Shown here: positions 32,210-37,733 of the stretch, one piece after another
Layout of the letters: each line of letters opens with the position of its first letter
Position numbering within the stretch: the first letter of the stretch is position 1
Source: Nitrospira sp. CG24C
GTDB lineage: Bacteria > Nitrospirota > Nitrospiria > Nitrospirales > Nitrospiraceae
Length of the DNA: 37,733 nt
Reading direction: 5' to 3'
Assembly (NCBI GenBank): GCA_002869885.2
Contig: NEWR02000011.1
Coordinates: 46,354 to 84,086 of the forward strand
Translations under genes and position numbers: made by a program
Notes under the pieces: generated by a model
Seen by the model: only the letters and a program-made list of their open reading frames with translations
The model's database searches: none
Told to the model about the DNA's origin: nothing

Positions 32210-32545
32210 CTACTCGACTGAGTCGTTCGATTTTTTGCTGAACCGGACCCGCCGGCCATCATCAAGCGTTCGCACACCAAGCCGGGTCGGCTTCTGCGTC
32301 ACAGGACACAGATACATCACGTTTGAGACTGCAAGAGGCGCTTCCCGTTCGAGAATGCCGCCTTGTTTGACTTTTTGATTGGGCTTGGTATGGCGCTTGA
32401 TCATGTTCAACTTTTCGACCACAACCTTTCCCACCCCAAGATCAACCGAAAGCACTTTCCCGGACTTGCCGCGATCACGCCCGGAGATCACGACCACCAC
32501 ATCGCCCTTACGAATCCGACTCTTGTTCAATGCCTGCTTATTCAT
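32210..32545 (-). CDS. rplX: 50S ribosomal protein L24
   Basis: L24 starts large-subunit assembly near the tunnel exit. The 111 residues contain the KOW motif IRKGDVVVVISGRDRGKSGKV, KLNMIKRHTKPNQ, GGILEREAPLAVSNVM and the end RLGVRTLDDGRRVRFSKKS. Length is normal. It is 15 bases before rplE and 19 after rplN. Confidence 0.98.
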   Translation of the reverse strand: MNKQALNKSRIRKGDVVVVISGRDRGKSGKVLSVDLGVGKVVVEKLNMIKRHTKPNQKVKQGGILEREAPLAVSNVMYLCPVTQKPTRLGVRTLDDGRRVRFSKKSNDSVE

Positions 32546-32564
32546 CCCGCCGTCCCCACCTTCG

Positions 32565-32933
32565 CTAAAGCACTTCCGGAGCTAGAGAAATAATCTTCAT
32601 GAACTTTTTCCAGCGCAGCTCGCGCGCGATCGGCCCAAAGATACGAGTCCCAACGGGATCACCGTCCTTATTGATCAATACACAGGCATTCCGATCGAAC
32701 TTGATGTAGGAACCATCTTCGCGACGCACTTCCTTAGTCGTCCTCACGACCACGGCACGGCTCACATCGCCCTTCTTAACCGTTGCCGCAGGAATAGCCT
32801 CCTTGACCGCCACGACGACAATGTCTCCCAGAGAAGCATACCGGCGTCTGGTTCCACCAAGGACATGAAAACACATGGCCTGTTTGGCACCGGAGTTATC
32901 GGCTACGTCCATGTATGTATAGCTTTGAATCAT
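32565..32933 (-). CDS. rplN: 50S ribosomal protein L14
   Basis: L14 lies at the subunit interface and is the binding site of the silencing factor RsfS. The 122 residues start [20 protein letters not shown] and include [60 protein letters not shown]. All are typical, with normal length. Confidence 0.98.
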   Translation of the reverse strand: MIQSYTYMDVADNSGAKQAMCFHVLGGTRRRYASLGDIVVVAVKEAIPAATVKKGDVSRAVVVRTTKEVRREDGSYIKFDRNACVLINKDGDPVGTRIFGPIARELRWKKFMKIISLAPEVL

Positions 32934-32971
32934 AGTCCCGGTATTTCCTCTACTCTCCGCACAATCTTGAT

Positions 32972-33241
32972 CTACTCACCACGCCGCCCTTTTTCCACGA
33001 CCTCGATAACCCGCATATGTTTATCTTTACTGATGGGCCGCGTCTCGACCATGCGCACACGGTCGCCGATCTTGCAGGCATTCTCTTCATCGTGGGCCTT
33101 GAATTTCGTCACCCGTCGAAGCACCTTCCGATAGAGCGGGTGAATAACCGACCGCTCGATCTCGACGACGACGGTCTTATTCATCTTATTGCTGACCACA
33201 CGTCCGACCCATTCACGCCGCTTGTTCGCTGACTCTCCCAT
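32972..33241 (-). CDS. rpsQ: 30S ribosomal protein S17
   Basis: S17 is an early-binding OB-fold protein of the small subunit. From the ATG at 33241 it has 89 residues: [66 protein letters not shown] seven bases upstream supports this ATG; a TTG six bases earlier overlaps the rpmC stop and is less likely. Confidence 0.97.
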   Translation of the reverse strand: MGESANKRREWVGRVVSNKMNKTVVVEIERSVIHPLYRKVLRRVTKFKAHDEENACKIGDRVRMVETRPISKDKHMRVIEVVEKGRRGE

Positions 33242-33243
33242 CC

Positions 33244-33465
33244 TCAAGCCCCTTTCGCCGCGGTAGAGATTGGATCGGCCTGCGCGAGCTCGCGCTGAAT
33301 CGTTTTTACCCTGGCAATGGATCGCTTCGTCTTTCGCAGCTGCATCGGATTCTCTAACCGTCCAGTTCCCAACTGAAAACGAAGATTGAAGAGCTCTTGC
33401 GTGAGCTGCTGAGTTTTCTCCGCCAGTTCAGGCCCCGTAAGTTGCCGTAATTCCTTCAGATCCAT
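33244..33465 (-). CDS. rpmC: 50S ribosomal protein L29
   Basis: L29 is a small helical hairpin at the tunnel exit, part of the docking site for trigger factor and SRP. The 73 residues show [40 protein letters not shown] and the VKTIQREL end. It lies between rplP and rpsQ; the stop is three bases from the rpsQ start. Confidence 0.97.
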   Translation of the reverse strand: MDLKELRQLTGPELAEKTQQLTQELFNLRFQLGTGRLENPMQLRKTKRSIARVKTIQRELAQADPISTAAKGA

Positions 33466-33504
33466 GACCGCGTTCCCCTTACCCTTCGTACAGTTCGTTC
33501 AGCA

Positions 33505-33918
33505 CTAAAACTCGCCGCGGATGACACACTTCGTAGCAATGGGCAGCTTATGCGAGGCCAAGCGGAACGCCTCCTTGGCGACATCAGGCGTCACACCATC
33601 CATCTCATAGAGGATACGGCCCGGCTTGACGACGGCGACCCAGTATTCCGGGTTGCCCTTACCCTTGCCCATTCGAGTCTCAGCCGGCTTCTTGGTAATC
33701 GGCTTATCTGGGAAAATTCTCGTCCACACCTGGCCACCGCGCTTCACACAGCGAGTGATCGCAATGCGCGCCGCCTCAATCTGCCGGCTGGTGATCCACC
33801 CCGGCTCAAGCGCCTTGAGCCCAAACTCTCCGAGGGTAATCTGGCTGCCACGGTAGGCCTTGCCAGTCATACGCCCCTTCATCATTTTACGAAACTTAAC
33901 TTTCTTTGGTGCTAACAC
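33505..33918 (-). CDS. rplP: 50S ribosomal protein L16
   Basis: L16 helps position A-site tRNA. The 137 residues start [18 protein letters not shown] after a GTG initiator, with AAGGGG upstream. Family marks are [70 protein letters not shown]. Length and place between rpsC and rpmC are normal. Confidence 0.98.
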   Translation of the reverse strand: MLAPKKVKFRKMMKGRMTGKAYRGSQITLGEFGLKALEPGWITSRQIEAARIAITRCVKRGGQVWTRIFPDKPITKKPAETRMGKGKGNPEYWVAVVKPGRILYEMDGVTPDVAKEAFRLASHKLPIATKCVIRGEF

Positions 33919-33932
33919 GATATCCCCTTCAC

Positions 33933-34604
33933 TTACCCAAGCCTACGGTCAAATACCGACTCTTTGTTGAGCGGCTGCAAAGGAAGAACTTCGCCCTTAT
34001 AGATCCAGGTCTTGATCCCGATCTGCCCCATCGTCGTGTGAGCTTCCGCAAACCCGTAGTCGATATCAGCCCGAAGCGTATGGAGAGGCACACGACCTTC
34101 GCGGTACCACTCCGATCGCGCGATCTCCGCCCCGCCAAGACGGCCCCCAACCATAATCTTGATGCCCTGGGCTCCAAGACGGAGTGCGGACTGCACACTT
34201 CGCTTCATGGCCCGGCGGAACGCCACTCGCTTTTCCAACTGGGTCGCAACGTTTTCACAGACCAACTGGGCATCCAATTCAGGTTTCTTGATTTCCTTCA
34301 CCGTAATGTAGACCTGGCCACCGTAGCTCTTCGCCAACTCCGCCTTGAGCTTATCGACCTCAGCCCCCTTACGGCCGATGATGATACCGGGGCGCGCCGT
34401 ATGAATAATCACCCGCGTCTGATCTCCAGATCGCTCGATTTCAACCTTGGCCACACCGGCATGAAAGAGGCGTTGCTTGACCATCTTGCGGATCTTGATA
34501 TCCTGATGGAGCAACTTCGCGTAATCTTTGCTGGCATACCACCGAGATGACCAATTGACGTTGTATCCTAGCCGGTACCCGATCGGATGTGTCTTATGCC
34601 CCAT
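33933..34604 (-). CDS. rpsC: 30S ribosomal protein S3
   Basis: S3 forms part of the mRNA entry channel and helicase. The 223 residues contain [20 protein letters not shown], the KH domain with [20 protein letters not shown], and the C-terminal domain [40 protein letters not shown], [21 protein letters not shown]. Length is normal. It follows rplV by 55 bp. Confidence 0.98.
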   Translation of the reverse strand: MGHKTHPIGYRLGYNVNWSSRWYASKDYAKLLHQDIKIRKMVKQRLFHAGVAKVEIERSGDQTRVIIHTARPGIIIGRKGAEVDKLKAELAKSYGGQVYITVKEIKKPELDAQLVCENVATQLEKRVAFRRAMKRSVQSALRLGAQGIKIMVGGRLGGAEIARSEWYREGRVPLHTLRADIDYGFAEAHTTMGQIGIKTWIYKGEVLPLQPLNKESVFDRRLG

Positions 34605-34659
34605 AACTAGCCGTGCCTCACTCAGACAGAAAATGAACCAGTTCCGTTAGCCCCATCTA

Positions 34660-35013
34660 TCACTTCTTTTCTTTCATGCTCGCAGCTGACACAACGACAG
34701 TAATGTGACTCATCCGTTTCTGAATGGCATTCGCACGCCCCTGAGACCGAGACCGAAAGCGTTTCAAAGTCGGCCCACAATCGACAAATGCCTTTGACAC
34801 CACCATCGAGTCGCTGTCGCCCATCTCTTTTTGTTCCGCATTGGCTACGGCAGACCTCAAGAGCTTTTCCACCACCTTCGACGCCTGGCGTGGCAAGTTT
34901 CGAAGCAACGCCAAGGCCATTGGAACTTGCTGCCCCCTGATCAAATCGATCACCGGGCGGGCTTTCCTTGGAGAGATACGTACAAACCGCAAAACTGCTT
35001 GTGCTTCAGCCAT
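34660..35013 (-). CDS. rplV: 50S ribosomal protein L22
   Basis: L22 lines the peptide exit tunnel with a long beta hairpin. From the ATG at 35013 it has 117 residues: [60 protein letters not shown] and a short KEKK end. AGGA five bases upstream favours this ATG over a TTG at 35028. Confidence 0.97.
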   Translation of the reverse strand: MAEAQAVLRFVRISPRKARPVIDLIRGQQVPMALALLRNLPRQASKVVEKLLRSAVANAEQKEMGDSDSMVVSKAFVDCGPTLKRFRSRSQGRANAIQKRMSHITVVVSAASMKEKK

Positions 35014-35057
35014 AACCGTCCTATCCAATCGAGTGTGCCGAGACCTGAGCCTGCCGC

Positions 35058-35345
35058 CTACTTGAGGGCGACTGACTTCTCTGTCCTGGCGTGCCCATGT
35101 CCTTTAAAGAACCTGGTCGGAGCAAATTCTCCCAACTTGTGGCCGACCATGTTTTCCGTCACGAAGACCGGAATAAATTTCTTCCCGTTATGCACCGCGA
35201 ACGTATGTCCGATCATATCGGGGATGACCGTAGACCGTCGCGACCAGGTCTTGATGATCTTGCGATCCTTATTCTGATTCATCCGCTCCACCTTCTGGAG
35301 CAGATGGTCGTCAACAAATGCGCCCTTACTGACTGACCTCGGCAT
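35058..35345 (-). CDS. rpsS: 30S ribosomal protein S19
   Basis: S19 lies in the small-subunit head near S13. The 95 residues show [74 protein letters not shown]. Length is normal. It lies nine bases after rplB. Confidence 0.98.
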   Translation of the reverse strand: MPRSVSKGAFVDDHLLQKVERMNQNKDRKIIKTWSRRSTVIPDMIGHTFAVHNGKKFIPVFVTENMVGHKLGEFAPTRFFKGHGHARTEKSVALK

Positions 35346-35354
35346 CGCGTACTC

Positions 35355-36179
35355 CTACTTGCGGCGGGAAATAATGAACTTGTCCGTCGCCTTATTGTTC
35401 CGGGTCTTATAACCCTTGGTCGGAAGACCCCATGGGGAGACCGGATGGGGGTTGCCCTGTCCGGACTTTCCTTCGCCGCCACCATGCGGATGGTCGACCG
35501 GATTCATCACGACACCGCGCACATTCGGTCGCCGGCCCAGCCATCGATTGCGGCCCGCCTTCCCGACGTTAATATTCTCGTGATCCGTATTCCCAACTTG
35601 CCCAACGGTTGCCAGGCAGGTTGAAAGAACTTTGCGCATTTCACCGGATCTTAGCCGCACCTGCACATATTCACCATCCCGCCCCATCACCTGCGCCGCG
35701 CCCCCCGCACTACGAATCAGCTGGCCGCCTTTTCCTGGCTTCAGCTCAATATTATGTATGGTGGTGCCCAGTGGCATACTGGACAGGGGCAACGCATTCC
35801 CGGTACGAACTTCCGATCCAACACCGGACTGAACTACATCACCGACTTTTAAGCCAACCGGCGCCAGGATATACCGTTTCTCGCCGTCCTTATAGTGCAC
35901 CAAAGCAATTCTGGCCGACCGATTAGGATCGTATTCAAGAGCGGCAATGGTTCCCGGGATCCCGGTCTTGTCGCGCCGGAAATCGATCTTCCGATAGAGG
36001 CGCTTATGCCCACCCCCACGAAACCGTACAGTCGTCCGGCCATCGTTGTTCCTCGCGCCGGTACTGCGGCGGAATGACGTGAGCGATTTCTCAGGCCTTT
36101 TCTTCGACAGTTCTTCGGTTGTCACCGCGGTCATTCCGCGACGTCCAGGCGTTCTTGGCTTGTATACCCTGATTCCCAT
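35355..36179 (-). CDS. rplB: 50S ribosomal protein L2
   Basis: L2 is needed for subunit joining and peptidyl transfer. The 274 residues contain [56 protein letters not shown], and the near-active-site loop [18 protein letters not shown] with its conserved His. Length and place between rplW and rpsS are normal. Confidence 0.98.
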   Translation of the reverse strand: MGIRVYKPRTPGRRGMTAVTTEELSKKRPEKSLTSFRRSTGARNNDGRTTVRFRGGGHKRLYRKIDFRRDKTGIPGTIAALEYDPNRSARIALVHYKDGEKRYILAPVGLKVGDVVQSGVGSEVRTGNALPLSSMPLGTTIHNIELKPGKGGQLIRSAGGAAQVMGRDGEYVQVRLRSGEMRKVLSTCLATVGQVGNTDHENINVGKAGRNRWLGRRPNVRGVVMNPVDHPHGGGEGKSGQGNPHPVSPWGLPTKGYKTRNNKATDKFIISRRK

Positions 36180-36230
36180 AACTACAGTCGTCCTTCCAGC
36201 GCCCCGGGATCAACCCGGAGCAAAACTCAA

Positions 36231-36524
36231 CTATGCGCTTTCGTAGAGCTCCAGCTTCTCGCCCTGCTTGAGCTTCACGAACGCTTTTTTCCAGTCCGAT
36301 CGCTTACCGGAGAAACGCCCCAACCGCTTGACCTTCCCCAGAACATTTATCACGTTCACCCGCTCGACTTTGACTTTCAACAACGTTTCGACCGCTTGCT
36401 TAATCTGGAGACGATTTGCATCCGGGTGAACCAGAAAAGCCACCGTGTTGTTGCTTTCCCGCATCGCGGTGATCTTTTCTGTCAGCAACGGCTGCAACAG
36501 AATACTATGGAGACCCGCCTTCAT
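36231..36524 (-). CDS. rplW: 50S ribosomal protein L23
   Basis: L23 is the main tunnel-exit docking site for trigger factor and SRP. The 97 residues include LLQPLLTEKITAMRESNNTV, VHPDANRLQIKQAVETLLKV, RVNVINVLGKVKRLGRFSGKR and SDWKKAFVKLKQGEKLELYE. Its start overlaps the rplD stop by four bases. Confidence 0.98.
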   Translation of the reverse strand: MKAGLHSILLQPLLTEKITAMRESNNTVAFLVHPDANRLQIKQAVETLLKVKVERVNVINVLGKVKRLGRFSGKRSDWKKAFVKLKQGEKLELYESA

Positions 36525-37144
36525 GACCAGACCTCCTTCACCCGCAGCAACTCACGTTCGGGGATCAGAATCAATTCAGCTCGAACAATATCGTAGACGT
36601 TCAACCCTTCAGGCCCCACCACACACACATTAGGGAGGTTACCTGCAGCTTGAGCCAATCCCGCATGCCCCGCGCCTGCCACAATCAAGGCATAGGCCCC
36701 GGCGCCAAAGCTTGTCAGCACTTGAGCCAACAACTTTGTTTTCGGCTGATCCAACGATAGATTCGACACAATCACCACTTGCCCGTCGGCTAACTTTGCC
36801 GACAGCGCGCTTTGAAGCGCTGCACGGTACTTCTTCTTCGGCATGCTGTAGGAATAATCACGCGGCTTCGGCCCAAAGACCGATCCGCCATGACGCCATA
36901 CAGGAGACCGGATCGACCCTGCTCGCGCTCGCCCGGTATGTTTTTGCTTCCATGGCTTCTTCCCGGACCCAGCAACTTCTCCTCGCCGTAATGTCGATGC
37001 CGTCCCCTGACGCTCACAGGCACGCTGCATCACCACCGCTTCATGGACTAACGCAGTATGGGGCTTACAGCCGAACACTTCTTCAGGAAGATCGACGGAC
37101 CCGACTTTCTGTCTCTTCAAATCAACGACGTCAACCGTGGGCAT
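36521..37144 (-). CDS. rplD: 50S ribosomal protein L4
   Basis: L4 reaches into the exit tunnel and in E. coli represses the S10 operon. The 207 residues show VDLPEEVFGCKPHTALVHEA, ASTLRRGEVAGSGKKPWKQK, HTGRARAGSIRSPVWRHGG, VFGPKPRDYSYSMPKKKYRA. These are full family marks. It lies three bases after rplC. Confidence 0.98.
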   Translation of the reverse strand: MPTVDVVDLKRQKVGSVDLPEEVFGCKPHTALVHEAVVMQRACERQGTASTLRRGEVAGSGKKPWKQKHTGRARAGSIRSPVWRHGGSVFGPKPRDYSYSMPKKKYRAALQSALSAKLADGQVVIVSNLSLDQPKTKLLAQVLTSFGAGAYALIVAGAGHAGLAQAAGNLPNVCVVGPEGLNVYDIVRAELILIPERELLRVKEVWS

Positions 37145-37147
37145 GAC

Positions 37148-37733
37148 CTACCCCTTCTTCGACTTTCTTACCATGATCAGTCCATTTGCCGCACCAGGGA
37201 TTGCCCCGCGAACGAACAGCAAGTTCTCATCAGGCCTTGATTCAACAACTTTCAATCGCTGGGCCGTAATCCGCTTCGCTCCCATGTGCCCGGGCAACGT
37301 CTTGCCTTTCCAGACACGAGAAGGATACGAGCTTGCGCCCATCGAACCGGGATGACGATGGAACATGGACCCATGAGACTCAGGGCCGCCGGCATAATGA
37401 TGGCGCTTCACTACCCCCTGAAACCCCTTTCCCTTCGAAATACCGATGATATCCACCCAGTCGCCCTTTTTGAAAATATCGACTTTAACAGATTGCCCTA
37501 CCGCCACTTCTCCGACTTTTTGAAATTCTCTGAGTACGCGGGTGGCTGGAGCCTCCGTCTTCTTCAAATGACCCAGCTCGGCTTTGGACAACTTGCGCTC
37601 TTTCACTTCACCAAAAGATAACTGAACGGCTTCATACCCATCACGCTCTTTTGTCTTGATCGTGACCACGCGGCAGGACCTGCCTCAATGACAGTCACAG
37701 GCGTAAACCGCGTCTCGTCAAATATCTGGGTCA
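37148..37733 (-). CDS. rplC: 50S ribosomal protein L3, partial, with apparent frameshift
   Basis: L3 is an early assembly protein near the peptidyl-transferase centre. Two frames encode it here. From the window edge (37733) one frame reads TQIFDETRFTPVTVIEAGP, the usual N-terminal part of L3. From about 37680 downward a different frame continues VVTIKTKERDGYEAVQLSFG, then KGKGFQGVVKRHHYAGGPES, HGSMFHRHPGSMGASSYPSR and ANGLIMVRKSKKG. A single base is missing in GGTCCTGCCGC (expected Pro-Cys-Arg codons). An internal GTG at 37669 opens the second frame but is not a real start. The gene is essential, so a sequencing or assembly deletion is likelier than a true pseudogene. The first codons are beyond the edge. 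Confidence 0.93.

Noticed and set aside
37148..37669. Complete L3 gene starting at the GTG at 37669
   Set aside because: The residues upstream in another frame match the L3 N-terminus, so this GTG is internal.

Overview
The window looks like chromosomal DNA of a Nitrospira-type bacterium (phylum Nitrospirota). That assignment rests on overall protein character, a Gram-negative envelope gene set, and a urease / urea-uptake locus with an outer-membrane porin. It comes from reading alone, without a database search. Apart from one lipoprotein gene, every gene is on the minus strand, so operons are read from high to low coordinates.

Region 1 (1-8086) is a urea-utilisation locus. In transcription order it holds a sensor histidine kinase, a NarL-type response regulator, an outer-membrane porin, the urea-binding protein UrtA (Tat signal), and urease subunits UreA, UreB and the first 258 residues of UreC. 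The porin promoter carries three helically spaced CTAG boxes. The intergenic DNA is crowded with repeats: a 238-bp MITE-like element flush with the ureA stop codon, a hairpin repeat between ureB and ureC, and a possible third repeat copy that seems to have replaced the urtA tail.

Region 2 (8250-11629) has a plus-strand lipoprotein of unknown function facing a GAF-GAF-ANTAR regulator and aroB. A perfect 10-bp hairpin lies between aroB and the next operon.

Region 3 (11960-17156) is the type IV pilus alignment operon pilMNOPQ. It has a near-consensus sigma-70 promoter, a long leader and a candidate 26-residue upstream ORF that overlaps the pilM start.

Region 4 (17235-22265) runs lptC-lptA-lptB-rpoN-hpf-rapZ, joining LPS export to sigma-54, ribosome hibernation and the RNase adapter RapZ.

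Region 5 (22382-37733) is the merged S10-spc-alpha ribosomal protein operon from rplC (cut by the window edge) to rplQ, with secY, adk, map and infA in the usual places. A second copy of the ureB-ureC hairpin repeat sits between rpmJ and rpsM. rplC shows an apparent one-base deletion near 37680, probably a sequence error but worth checking.

No tRNA, rRNA, CRISPR array or intact insertion sequence was seen. The most unusual material is the small structured repeats in and around housekeeping and urea genes, the linked two-component system with its CTAG-box promoter, and the pilM leader.
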